Positions 33,527 to 41,699 of a stretch of DNA of 45,849 bases are shown one piece after another. Origin of the DNA: Microcoleus sp. CSU_2_2 (GTDB lineage: Bacteria > Cyanobacteriota > Cyanobacteriia > Cyanobacteriales > Microcoleaceae); contig JAAUPI010000011.1 of assembly GCA_012035135.1 (NCBI GenBank), forward strand, positions 1 to 45,849. The letters run 5' to 3'. A program made the translations under genes and the position numbers. Numbering within the stretch: position 1 is the stretch's first letter; each line of letters starts with the position of its first letter. The notes under the pieces were generated by a model. That model made no database searches. It was not told where the DNA came from and worked only from the letters and a program-made list of their open reading frames with translations.

Positions 33527-36025
33527 ATGAACGATCGCATATCTACCCCAAACATCCCCCCACACACCTGGAAACGTCCCATCGGCCTTGGCTGGGACAA
33601 TCCCTACACAGTCCGCTACGCAAGCAATCTCGACGATGGTCCCTGGCACGGAATGCCTCTGGGTGGATTTGGTGCAGGCTGTATTGGTCGATCTTCCAGA
33701 GGGGATTTCAACCTTTGGCATATTGATGGTGGAGAGCATATTTTTCGCAGTTTGCCGGCTTGTCAGTTCAGCGTTTTTGAAGAAACTCAAGGCAAAAAAC
33801 AAGCTTATGCACTGTGTACTGAACCGCCAACAGATGGGAGTTTATCTAGTTGGAAATGGTATCCTAACGAAGGAAGTTCGGCAACGGATTTTGTAACGGA
33901 TGTAACGGATGTCATGGATGGGAAACAAAAGGCAGAAGAGAGAGGGGAAAGAGCTAATTCTTCCGGGACTTATCATGCTTTGTATCCGCGCAGTTGGTAT
34001 GTTTACGAAAATGTGTTTCACGCTCAATTAAGTTGCGAGCAATTTTCGCCAATTTTACCTCATAACTATCAAGAAAGCAGTTACCCAGTAGCCATGTTTG
34101 AATGGGTGGCTCACAATCCTACAGATGCGCCAATTACTCTCAGCATTATGCTAACTTGGGAGAATACTGTGGGCTGGTTTACTAATGCCAACAAGTCTCC
34201 GGAAGTGAAGGTTCGCGATGATGGTAGTCCGGCTTATGACTATCAACCTCGGTGGAGAGAAAGTGGTGGAAATTTCAATTTATTAGTGGAAGATTTTCAC
34301 CGAATTGGCTGCGTGATGACGCGGTTGACTGCTGATGAAGAAGCTCAAGAAGGAGATGGACAATGGGCGATCGCGACTATTACTAATCCAGCAGTAGAAG
34401 TATTCTATCAAACTCGCTGGAATCCTGCGGGAAACGGCGAGGATATTTGGAAACACTTTGCTGGTGACGGTTTTTTGTTAGACGATAAAGACGAAACAGC
34501 CTGCGCCCCAGGAGAACAATTGGCTTGTGCGATCGCAGTTCGGTTTACTATTAGACCAGGAAAAACTCGCAAAATTCCGTTTATTTTATCATGGGATTTC
34601 CCAGTTACTGAGTTTGCACCGGGAGTTTGGTATTACCGTCGCTATACGGATTTTTTCGGGCGCAATGGCAAAAATGCTTGGCCGATTATCCGCACTGCAA
34701 TGAAGCATTCCGATACTTGGCGCGAAAGTATTGAAGATTGGCAAAAACCGATTTTGGAACGGGAAGATTTGTCAGATAGTTTCAAAATGGCTTTGTTTAA
34801 TGAATTGTACGCCTTGACTGACGGCGGTACGCTTTGGAGTGCTGCTGACGAACGCGATCCGAAGGGTCAATTTGCGGTTTTGGAGTGCATTGATTACCGC
34901 TGGTACGAAAGTTTAGACGTGCGTCTTTACGGTTCTTTTGCTTTGTTGATGTTATGGCCTGATTTGGAAAAGTCGGTAATTTTAGCTTTTGCACGGGCAA
35001 TTTCTACTGGTGATAATACTCCTAGAATTGTGGGCTGGAATCAAGCATCTGCGATTAGGAAAGCGGTTGGTGCGACGCCTCACGATTTAGGCGCGCCGAA
35101 CGAACATCCTTGGGAGAAAACGAATTATACTAGCTATCAAGATTGCAATTTGTGGAAGGATTTGCCTTGCGATTTTGTGTTGCAAGTTTATCGTGATTTC
35201 TTATTAACTGGTAGCACGGATTACGAGTTTTTGCAAGAGTGTTGGCCGGCAATTGTTGAGGCTTTAGCTTATCTAAAAACCTTTGATGAGGATGGAGATG
35301 GAATCCCGGAAAATTCGGGAGCACCGGATCAGACATTTGATGATTGGCAAATGCGGGGAATCAGTGCGTATTGTGGCGGTTTGTGGTTGGCTGCGTTGGA
35401 AAGTGCGATCGCGATCGGCGAAATTCTGGAAAACTGGGAACTATCAAATCAATGCTTAACTCTCAATCCCCAATCAAAGATTGCACTATATCACAGTTGG
35501 CTGGAACAGGCTAGACCAACTTATCAAGAAAAACTTTGGAACGGTCAATATTACCGTTTGGACAGTGAGAGCAATTCGGAAGTGGTGATGACAGATCAAT
35601 TATGCGGTCAATTTTATGCAAAATTGTTAGGGTTGCCGGATATTGTACCGCCAGAATGTGCAGTTAGCGCCTTAGAAACTGTGTACGAATCTTGCTTTTT
35701 GAAGTTCAATGATGGCGAATTTGGGGCAGCTAATGGGGTGATGCTGAATGGTTCGCCAGAAAATCCGAATGCGACCCATCCTTTGGAAGTTTGGACGGGG
35801 ATTAATTTTGGGTTAGCAGCTTTTTTGGTGCAGATGGGAATGGAGGAAAAAGCGCTTAAGTTGACAGATGTAGTGGTGAAACAGATCTATGACAATGGGT
35901 TGCAATTTCGGACGCCTGAAGCGATTACTGCCGGAGAGACTTTTCGGGCGAGTCACTATTTGCGGGCGATGGCTATTTGGGCGATTTATTATGTGATGAG
36001 TTTGAACAATAGACCTCTCCAATAG
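33527..36025 (+). CDS. GH116 family glycosidase (GBA2-type beta-glucosidase/glucosylceramidase)
   Basis: This 832-residue protein has the GH116 two-domain plan. The N-terminal beta domain shows 'MPLGGFGAGCIGRSSRGDFNLWHIDGG' and 'YHALYPRSWYVYE'. The C-terminal (alpha/alpha)6 domain carries nucleophile Glu453 in 'FAVLECIDYRWYESLDVRLYGSF' and acid/base Asp605 or 606 in 'DQTFDDWQMRG'. The family cleaves beta-glucosides and glucosylceramide; the natural substrate in cyanobacteria is not established. No signal peptide is seen. Residues about 112-147 ('NEGSSATDFVTDVTDVMDGKQKAEERGERANSS') form a low-complexity insert. Its DNA matches the spacer repeat at 10301-10340 at 39 of 40 positions. Confidence 0.9.
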   Translation: MNDRISTPNIPPHTWKRPIGLGWDNPYTVRYASNLDDGPWHGMPLGGFGAGCIGRSSRGDFNLWHIDGGEHIFRSLPACQFSVFEETQGKKQAYALCTEPPTDGSLSSWKWYPNEGSSATDFVTDVTDVMDGKQKAEERGERANSSGTYHALYPRSWYVYENVFHAQLSCEQFSPILPHNYQESSYPVAMFEWVAHNPTDAPITLSIMLTWENTVGWFTNANKSPEVKVRDDGSPAYDYQPRWRESGGNFNLLVEDFHRIGCVMTRLTADEEAQEGDGQWAIATITNPAVEVFYQTRWNPAGNGEDIWKHFAGDGFLLDDKDETACAPGEQLACAIAVRFTIRPGKTRKIPFILSWDFPVTEFAPGVWYYRRYTDFFGRNGKNAWPIIRTAMKHSDTWRESIEDWQKPILEREDLSDSFKMALFNELYALTDGGTLWSAADERDPKGQFAVLECIDYRWYESLDVRLYGSFALLMLWPDLEKSVILAFARAISTGDNTPRIVGWNQASAIRKAVGATPHDLGAPNEHPWEKTNYTSYQDCNLWKDLPCDFVLQVYRDFLLTGSTDYEFLQECWPAIVEALAYLKTFDEDGDGIPENSGAPDQTFDDWQMRGISAYCGGLWLAALESAIAIGEILENWELSNQCLTLNPQSKIALYHSWLEQARPTYQEKLWNGQYYRLDSESNSEVVMTDQLCGQFYAKLLGLPDIVPPECAVSALETVYESCFLKFNDGEFGAANGVMLNGSPENPNATHPLEVWTGINFGLAAFLVQMGMEEKALKLTDVVVKQIYDNGLQFRTPEAITAGETFRASHYLRAMAIWAIYYVMSLNNRPLQ
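33871..33910. repeat. 40-bp repeat inside the GH116 gene, copy of 10301-10340
   Basis: It begins AGGAAGTTCGGCAACGGATT and contains tandem GTAACGGAT units. The partner is on the opposite strand in the spacer after the kinase gene, with one mismatch in 40. In the protein it encodes part of a disordered insert before the conserved YHALYPRSWY motif. Confidence 0.75.
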
Positions 36026-36080
36026 TTCTTGTGGGGTAGGCATCTTTTGTTTCGGGACAATCGTTTTTGTTTGGCTACTG

Positions 36081-37010
36081 CTATTTACGTATTCCCGAAC
36101 TCTGCAAAAAAAACTCGAAAGTTGTACGATCGGGCATAGCAACTTGAGCACCCATTTTAGTAGCACACAAAGCACCCGATGCCGCGCCCCACGTTACCGC
36201 TTCCGACAAGGACAAACCAGCATCTAATGCTGCTGCTAATCCACCGTTAAAAGCATCGCCAGCAGCTACAGTATCTACTGCTTCCACCGCAAAAGCCGGA
36301 ACAAAAAAGGTTTCATCGGCAGTAACAGCAACAACACCCCGATCGCCCAATTTAACAATAACATTTCTGACACCGCGCTCCTGCAACTGTTTTGCAGCTA
36401 AAATCGCAGTTTCATGATTATTCACGGCAAAACCGACTAATTGACTGACTTCGACTTCATTCGGTGTCATAATGTCAATTAGCGGATAAAGTTCGATCGG
36501 CAAATCGGAACGAGCCGGCGCCGGATCGAGAATAACTCGCACCCCAGCTTGATTGGCAACTTCAGCAGCCCGGAGGACAATTGGCAGGGGAATTTCTAGC
36601 TGTAACAACAAAGCTGTAGCACCAGGTAACAATTTTGTGAGACGTTCTATATCTTCTTTACCAACATTATTGTTTGCACCGGGAATCACAATAATATTGT
36701 TTTGACCGCTATCTTCTACCGCGATAATTGCCACACCTGAATGAGTTTTTTGGTCGATCGATACATTGTCTGTATTCAAACCAAAAGATTGTAAATTTGT
36801 CAATAATTCTTCAGCAAATTTATCATTACCGACGCGACCAATGATGTGGGTGGAAGCACCCAGATGAGAAGCTGCGACAGCTTGATTTGCTCCTTTGCCA
36901 CCGCCAGCAGTACAGAAATTACTACCAATTATAGTTTCCCCTGGTTGTGGCAGGCGAGGGGTTTTACCCACGAGATCGATATTGATACTGCCAAATACGA
37001 TGATGGTCAT
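36081..37010 (-). CDS. rbsK: Ribokinase (PfkB family)
   Basis: The frame is open to 37064, but the codons above 37010 are translated intergenic repeats, so I start at ATG 37010 ('MTIIVFGSINIDLVGKTPRLP'). The protein of 309 residues has the ribokinase marks 'GGGKGANQAVAASHLGA' and 'GRVGNDKFAEELL' at the substrate end, 'LLQLEIP', 'ILDPAPAR', 'TPNEVEV', and the PfkB signature 'DTVAAGDAFNGGLAAAL' with the catalytic Asp. It phosphorylates ribose at O-5, feeding the pentose phosphate pathway. No rbs transport genes are adjacent; the nucleoside hydrolase at 4906 would supply free ribose, which makes a functional link plausible though the genes are distant. It converges with GH116. Confidence 0.9.
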   Translation of the reverse strand: MTIIVFGSINIDLVGKTPRLPQPGETIIGSNFCTAGGGKGANQAVAASHLGASTHIIGRVGNDKFAEELLTNLQSFGLNTDNVSIDQKTHSGVAIIAVEDSGQNNIIVIPGANNNVGKEDIERLTKLLPGATALLLQLEIPLPIVLRAAEVANQAGVRVILDPAPARSDLPIELYPLIDIMTPNEVEVSQLVGFAVNNHETAILAAKQLQERGVRNVIVKLGDRGVVAVTADETFFVPAFAVEAVDTVAAGDAFNGGLAAALDAGLSLSEAVTWGAASGALCATKMGAQVAMPDRTTFEFFLQSSGIRK

Positions 37011-37140
37011 GGGTAATGGGTAAGTGGTAATTGGTAATTGGTTATTTCTGCGAACAGTCAACACTTAACACTCAACAGCCAACTGTCAACTGTCAATTGT
37101 CAACTGTCAACGGCTTGACTGCCAACTGCCAACTGCCATC
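37011..37140. repeat. Heptamer arrays upstream of ribokinase
   Basis: GGTAATGGGTAAGTGGTAAT units are followed by AACACTTAACACTCAAC and several CAACTGT/CAATTGT copies (37080-37112). The array lies in the divergent spacer with the response regulator gene, which has a TATGAT box at 37158-37163. Confidence 0.75.
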
Positions 37141-37181
37141 AAACGTGCTAGAACAGGTATGATCTACAATCGGTCAATTCA

Positions 37182-37877
37182 ATGGCTGCACTCACTCTCG
37201 ATCGCAATCCCTGTGTCCTGCTGGTTGAAACAGACGAAGTTCTCGCAGGACACTTGAGTCTAGACTTGAAATCCTCCGGCTACGAACCGATAGTCGCTTC
37301 TAACACCGCCACCGGTCAACATTTAGCTCACGAATTGCAACCAGCTTTGATTGTAATCGATCGAATGTTGGGACCAGAGTCGGGATTGTCGCTTTGTTCT
37401 CACCTCAGAAGTGTTGGCAATCGGGTGCCAGTGCTACTATTAATTGGTCGCGATACAGTGGACGATCGTGTCGCTTGTCTGGAAGCCGGGGCTGACGATT
37501 ATTTTCTCAAACCCTACCGCACTGACGAGTTTTTGCAGTTGGTGCGCTTGTATTTGCAGCCGGATCACACCAGCAACGAACAATTAAGGTTTGGAGATTT
37601 AGTATTGGATTTAGCTTCGAGGCGCGCCCTGCGGAACGGACGGGCGATCGACCTGACCATGAAGGAATTTGAGCTGCTAAAGTATTTGATGGAGCATCCC
37701 CGCGAAGTGTTGACTCGCGAACAAATCCTGGAAAATGTTTGGGGTTATGACTTTTTGGGCGAGTCGAATGTAATTGAAGTTTATATTCGCTATTTGCGAC
37801 TCAAAATAGAAGATGAAGGCGAAAAACGTTTGATTCAGACGGTGCGCGGTGTTGGCTACGTAATGCGCGAAGCATGA
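37182..37877 (+). CDS. OmpR/PhoB-family response regulator, NblR-like
   Basis: Residues 10-130 form a receiver domain ('CVLLVETDEVL', phospho-acceptor Asp60 in 'LIVIDRMLGPESGLSL', 'GADDYFLKPYRTDEF'). Residues 140-231 form a winged-helix DNA-binding domain ending in 'NVIEVYIRYLRLKIEDEGEKRLIQTVRGVGYVMRE'. The sequence is close to the cyanobacterial regulators I recall as NblR, which controls phycobilisome degradation under nutrient stress, but that name is from memory and RpaA/RpaB/ManR-type alternatives should be checked. No histidine kinase is adjacent. A TATGAT element at 37158-37163 is a likely -10. Confidence 0.85.
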   Translation: MAALTLDRNPCVLLVETDEVLAGHLSLDLKSSGYEPIVASNTATGQHLAHELQPALIVIDRMLGPESGLSLCSHLRSVGNRVPVLLLIGRDTVDDRVACLEAGADDYFLKPYRTDEFLQLVRLYLQPDHTSNEQLRFGDLVLDLASRRALRNGRAIDLTMKEFELLKYLMEHPREVLTREQILENVWGYDFLGESNVIEVYIRYLRLKIEDEGEKRLIQTVRGVGYVMREA

Positions 37878-37885
37878 AGAAATCA

Positions 37886-37990
37886 GTTGACAGTTGACAG
37901 TAGTAATTGGTTATTGGTGGCAGCTAACTAGTAACTAATAACTAATAACTAATAACCAATGCCCTATGCCCTATTCCCTATTCCCTATTC
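37886..37990. repeat. Heptamer arrays running into the DUF192 start codon
   Basis: GTTGACA, AACTAATA and CCCTATT/CCCTATG units are arranged in tandem. The last array (37960-37995) encodes the first residues of the DUF192 protein. Confidence 0.75.
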
Positions 37991-38517
37991 CCCATGCCCT
38001 ATTCCCAATTGGGCTAAGTCTATTTTTGCTGGGATGTTCGCCGACATTGCCTGTAGCGAACACTGATGTTACTCATATATTGGCTTCGCAGTCTTCGATC
38101 GCGACTTCCGAAGGTCAAGTTTTACCTATTTCTGCTAAAGCTAAGATAGCCGAGAGCCCGATCGAACTTGAAGTCGCTAAAACCCCCGAACAACAGGCCA
38201 TGGGTTTAATGTACAGAACATCTTTACCTGATAACAGAGGAATGCTGTTTGAGTTTAAACCCGCACGGTGGGTCAATTTTTGGATGAAAAATTGCAAGAT
38301 TTCTCTGGATATGATTTTTGTGCGGGATGGGGTTGTTAAAGCCATCCAAGCTGCCGCACCTCCTTGCACTGCCGATCCTTGTCCTACCTACGGCCCCGAT
38401 ACTCCTGTCGATCGAGTTATCGAACTTCGCGGCGGGCGCGCTACTGAACTCGGACTTAAAGTGGGCGATCGTATTGAAGTCAAATTTTTGAACGAAAAGC
38501 AAATGACTAATAACTAA
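37966..38517 (+). CDS. DUF192 family lipoprotein
   Basis: This 183-residue protein has a hydrophobic leader and lipobox 'LFLLGCS', so the mature protein is probably lipid-anchored at Cys24. The DUF192 domain follows: 'IELEVAKTPEQQAMGLMYRTSLPDNRGMLFEF', 'NFWMKNCKISLDMIFV' and 'VIELRGGRATELGLKVGDRIEV'. Function is unknown across bacteria. The signal n-region ('MPYSLFPIPHALFPIG') is entirely encoded by a CCCTATT-type repeat array and has no positive charge, which is unusual for a signal peptide. The final residues (MTNN) also come from an ACTAATA array. Another start codon may be used, but none is visible outside the repeat. Confidence 0.82.
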   Translation: MPYSLFPIPHALFPIGLSLFLLGCSPTLPVANTDVTHILASQSSIATSEGQVLPISAKAKIAESPIELEVAKTPEQQAMGLMYRTSLPDNRGMLFEFKPARWVNFWMKNCKISLDMIFVRDGVVKAIQAAAPPCTADPCPTYGPDTPVDRVIELRGGRATELGLKVGDRIEVKFLNEKQMTNN

Positions 38518-38526
38518 TAACTAATC
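38504..38526. repeat. ACTAATA array between convergent DUF192 and raf1 genes
   Basis: Three tandem ACTAATA-type units encode the end of the DUF192 gene and reach the raf1 stop codon, so the two genes are separated by only three bases. Confidence 0.7.
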
Positions 38527-39615
38527 ATCAACTTGCCATCCATCTTTAGTATAGTCTTCATCCAAAATCTTTTTCGGACGCATTACCAGAACAACTCGCC
38601 CTAAGATCGGAATATCCGGCGATTCTTCAAACCAATACAATTCCAAATTGCCACCGTTATCTGCAAAGAAATAACTATCAGTATCCCATTCTCTTTGAGC
38701 TCGATCGACAATAATCAAAACTTCTTCAACTTTGCCTTGTAACGGTACCGGCAGTCGATCGCTCATTTCCAAAACCGCGATCGGATCTTCAGCATTCAAA
38801 ATTACTTGCCAACCGGGAAGAGCCACCCAAGCTCCCTCACCAGAAAATTTTACCATGCGGAAGGGCCCGATTTCCTCCGGCAGAGGCACCGCCTGCAAAT
38901 CTCTCGTAGAGAGTGGCAATTTACCCACAATCGGGACAATTCGGGGCGATTGTTCTTCAGAGTCGAGCCGGTAAACGGGCAAGCGCGGCGCAGAACGCCT
39001 CGGAACTACGGTAAAATCTACGAGCAACTGCTCTACTTGCTGTCGCGCAGTTTGACTGCTAGCTAATTTTAAACCCCGAGCAATTAAGCGCGATCGCTCT
39101 TGCAAATCGCTATGCTGTCTCGCCAATTTCCAGCAATGGTAAGCCACAGCATCGCCAGCAGTGTCTGTAAACCCTTGAGGGAGACTCCCGAAGCGAGAAA
39201 ACTCCTTCATGGCTTTAGCGACTTCCCTGGCGTCGTCCACATCCAAATTGTGGGCCAGTATCAAAGCTGCGGCTGCTGCCCGTTCTGCTTGAGCGAGAAT
39301 CCGAAACTCGTATAAAATATCACTACCTTTGCGGAGGAAGTGCGATCGAACTTCTTCGGCAGCTCCAGCGTTCACCATACTGGTGTAAACTTGGGCTGCG
39401 ACGCTCACTTGATTTTGCTGAATAGGCTCAAAACCAGTTTCCTCAAAAATTTGTTGAGAGTTGCGGCCAGCTTTTTGTAGCGCCGTGCAGGCCTGTCCCC
39501 ATTCTACCCAACTGCCTTCTTTGCGACGGAGCGATCGAACTAACTTTTCGACATCCACAGCATTGGTAGAGAGTCCAGAAGCAAGGTCGGAGAAATCTTG
39601 TGGTGTGTCAGTCAT
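38521..39615 (-). CDS. raf1: Rubisco accumulation factor 1 (assembly chaperone)
   Basis: The 364-residue protein matches cyanobacterial Raf1. The N-terminal alpha domain shows 'VEKLVRSLRRKEGSWVEWGQACTALQKAG', 'IFEETGFEPIQQNQVSVAAQVYTSM' and 'GSDILYEFRILAQAERAAAA'. A flexible linker follows around residues 205-220, and then the beta domain ('PRIVPIVGKLPLSTRDLQAVPLPEEIGPFRMV', 'LPGWQVILNAEDPIAVLEMSDRLP'). Raf1 dimers bind newly folded RbcL antiparallel dimers and help assemble the L8 core, to be displaced by RbcS. No rubisco or carboxysome gene is in the window, as is usual for raf1. The length equals the family's usual length. Confidence 0.92.
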   Translation of the reverse strand: MTDTPQDFSDLASGLSTNAVDVEKLVRSLRRKEGSWVEWGQACTALQKAGRNSQQIFEETGFEPIQQNQVSVAAQVYTSMVNAGAAEEVRSHFLRKGSDILYEFRILAQAERAAAAALILAHNLDVDDAREVAKAMKEFSRFGSLPQGFTDTAGDAVAYHCWKLARQHSDLQERSRLIARGLKLASSQTARQQVEQLLVDFTVVPRRSAPRLPVYRLDSEEQSPRIVPIVGKLPLSTRDLQAVPLPEEIGPFRMVKFSGEGAWVALPGWQVILNAEDPIAVLEMSDRLPVPLQGKVEEVLIIVDRAQREWDTDSYFFADNGGNLELYWFEESPDIPILGRVVLVMRPKKILDEDYTKDGWQVDD

Positions 39616-39761
39616 AATTAAGTCAAAAACAAGCGCTAAGTTAGGTGCGATCGGATACCAGCAAGGTTGATGTCGCCGGAAAGCTGAGGCGTAAATGATT
39701 AGACTATTGTTGCAGAATAGTTGCTCGCCTAAATTTACAGAGGGAAGTTTATCGTATTGTT

Positions 39762-40704
39762 ATGGATAACGCCATTCCCGAGCTAGATCAAATTAAACGC
39801 CAGCTCATGACACTACACCGACCGAAAAAGCCCAAAATGCTGGTAGTAGACGACGAACCAGACAATCTGGATTTACTCTACCGCACTTTCCGACGAGATT
39901 TTAACGTGCTCAAAGCTGAGAGCGGAATTCGTGCCTTGGAAGTCCTCGGCATCGAGGGCGAGGTTGCCGTCATCATTTCCGACCAGCGGATGCCAGAATG
40001 AAGGGAACCGAGTTTCTCAGCAAAACCGTACCTCAGTTCCCGAATACAGTCAGGATTATCTTGACTGGTTTTACGGACATCGAAGATTTGGTAGATGCGA
40101 TTAACTCCGGACAGGTTTACAAGTATATCACTAAACCTTGGGACCCGAACGAATTGAAAATGGTGGTGCAAAAAGCTGCCGAGACTTATGAAGTTCTTAA
40201 GCAGCGAACTGAGGAATTGCATCGTGCCCAAAATCAAATACAATTATTAGCAACCATCATGCAAGCCGCTGTAGAATCTCCGAGTTTGGAGGCAACTTTA
40301 GAGCCAATTGCTATTGCTATCAGCGACAATTTTTGGCGGACACTTGTATTTTGCAACTGGTGGAAGGCAAGGTTTTGATGTCAGCGCAAGGTATTCACAG
40401 CAGCGGTGGAACTGTGGAAAATTGGCTGGCAGATGACCCTTTGGCTCAAGAAGCGATCGCTTCTCAAACTATTCAGGGTGCTGTGAATATTGCGACCGAA
40501 ACAGCCCTAGCAAGCCTGCCACACTATCAGAAAGCGGGCATTCAAGCTCACCTGAGCGTCCCGGTAGTTCATGGAGGTCGATCGATCGCCCTGATATCTC
40601 TTCAGTGGAAGCAGCCCTGCTCCCTCCGCCCGGACGAACTCACAACCATTCACCTCGCCGCTCAACAAGTTGCTTTGGTACTAACGAGTTTTCAGAGTGA
40701 TTAA
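39762..40704 (+). pseudogene. Response regulator with C-terminal GAF domain, two frameshifts
   Basis: Three successive frames are one gene. Frame 1 (39762-40001) carries the receiver start 'PKMLVVDDEPDNLDLLYRTF' and stops right after 'IISDQRMPE'. Frame 2 (39998-40378) resumes with 'MKGTEFLSKTVPQFPNTVRIILTGFTDIEDLV' and 'VYKYITKPWDPNELK', then the GAF domain start. Frame 3 (from about 40334) continues 'ADTCILQLVEGKVLMSAQGI' to 'LAAQQVALVLTSF'. Adding one A at GAATGA (about 39998) and one T to the T5 run near 40330 restores about 314 residues. Both deletions are in homopolymers. The receiver type resembles cyanobacterial regulators with 'LTGFTD' in place of a DNA-binding output. It may be decayed or mis-sequenced. 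Confidence 0.85.
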
Positions 40705-40710
40705 TTAGTT

Positions 40711-40861
40711 GACAGCTTGCAGTGAGCTTGCCGAACTGTTGACAGCTTGCAGTGAGCTTGCCGAACTGTTGTTAGTTGGCAGTGGTCAGTTGTTAGCAGT
40801 CAACAGTCATTCGTAACCCATAACCAATAACTAATAACTAATCACAAATGACTAATCACAA
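40711..40861. repeat. Exact 30-bp tandem duplication plus heptamer arrays
   Basis: TGACAGCTTGCAGTGAGCTT and the ten bases after it (40711-40740) are repeated exactly at 40741-40770. Downstream come ACTAATA units and two copies of ATGACTAATCACAA-type sequence ending at the menG start codon. Only the ATG at 40862 is open; the one at 40848 stops after five codons. Confidence 0.85.
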
Positions 40862-41563
40862 ATGACTAATAACTCAGAACAAATTAAAACTATATTTAAT
40901 CGAATTGCACCAGTTTACAACCAAATGAACGACTGGTTGAGCTTGGGGCAGCACCGGATTTGGAAGCAAATGGCGGTGCAATGGAGCGGTGTTAAGCCTG
41001 GTAATACTTGTTTGGACTTGTGTTGCGGTAGCGGGGATCTAGCTTTGGTGCTGGCCCAGCAAGCAGGTCCTACCGGTTCTGTATTTGGAGTAGATTTTTC
41101 CGCCGCACAATTGGCTGTTGCTAACAGTCGCGATCGACCTTTTCTCACCCCCTCAAGTCGCATTTCTTGGGTAGAAGCTGACGCCCTCGACTTGCCTTTT
41201 GCCGACAATTATTTCCATTGCGCGACAATGGGCTACGGCCTCCGCAATGTCACTGACATCCCCCGCAGTCTTCAGGAATTGCACCGAGTCCTCAAACCGG
41301 GCGCAAAAGCAGCTATTCTCGACCTCCACCGCCCCAGCAATTCCCTCACGCGCAGTTTTCAGCAGTTGTATCTGGAAACTCTCGTAGTGCCAATAGCTCA
41401 GCAATTTGGCATGACTCAAGAATATGCCTACATCAATCCTAGTTTAGAAAAATTTCCGATCGGTCCAGAACAAGTCGCTTTAGCCCGCCAAGCCGGATTT
41501 GCCACCGCCACACACTATCCCATTGCCGGAGCTATGATGGGAGTATTGGTATTAGTCAGTTGA
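40862..41563 (+). CDS. menG: Demethylnaphthoquinone methyltransferase (phylloquinone synthesis, UbiE/MenG family)
   Basis: The 233-residue protein is a class I SAM methyltransferase of the UbiE/MenG family: 'IFNRIAPVYNQMNDWLSLGQHRIWKQMAV' at the N-terminus, motif I 'CLDLCCGSGDLALVLAQ', 'VFGVDFSAAQLAVA', 'EADALDLPFADNYFHCATMGYGLRNVTD', 'LHRVLKPGAKAAILDLHRP' and the C-terminal 'ARQAGFATATHYPIAGAMMGVLV'. In cyanobacteria it methylates 2-phytyl-1,4-naphthoquinone, the last step toward the photosystem I quinone. The start codon lies within repeat sequence without an evident Shine-Dalgarno. A further repeat array separates it from the DUF445 gene. Confidence 0.92.
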   Translation: MTNNSEQIKTIFNRIAPVYNQMNDWLSLGQHRIWKQMAVQWSGVKPGNTCLDLCCGSGDLALVLAQQAGPTGSVFGVDFSAAQLAVANSRDRPFLTPSSRISWVEADALDLPFADNYFHCATMGYGLRNVTDIPRSLQELHRVLKPGAKAAILDLHRPSNSLTRSFQQLYLETLVVPIAQQFGMTQEYAYINPSLEKFPIGPEQVALARQAGFATATHYPIAGAMMGVLVLVS

Positions 41564-41565
41564 CA

Positions 41566-41690
41566 GGTGACAGTCAACAATTGACTGTTGACAGTTGACA
41601 ATTACCAATTACCAATTACCGATTACCAATTACCAATTACCGATTACCAATTACCGATTACCAATTACCAATTACCAATTACCAAATATT
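41566..41690. repeat. Long TTACCAA/TTACCGA heptamer array
   Basis: After GTTGACAGTTGACAATTGAC units, at least twelve tandem copies of TTACCAA with TTACCGA variants fill 41602-41688, ending about 10 bp before the DUF445 start. It is the longest array in the window. Confidence 0.85.
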
Positions 41691-41699
41691 TAATTATTG

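Noticed and set aside
36990..37064. N-terminal extension of ribokinase to 37064
   Set aside because: The added residues ('NNQLPITTYPLP') are translated repeat sequence; the ribokinase fold begins at ATG 37010.
41566..41690. Heptamer arrays considered as a CRISPR array
   Set aside because: Units are 7 bp in direct tandem without spacers of uniform length and with no cas genes nearby; they are short tandem repeats.
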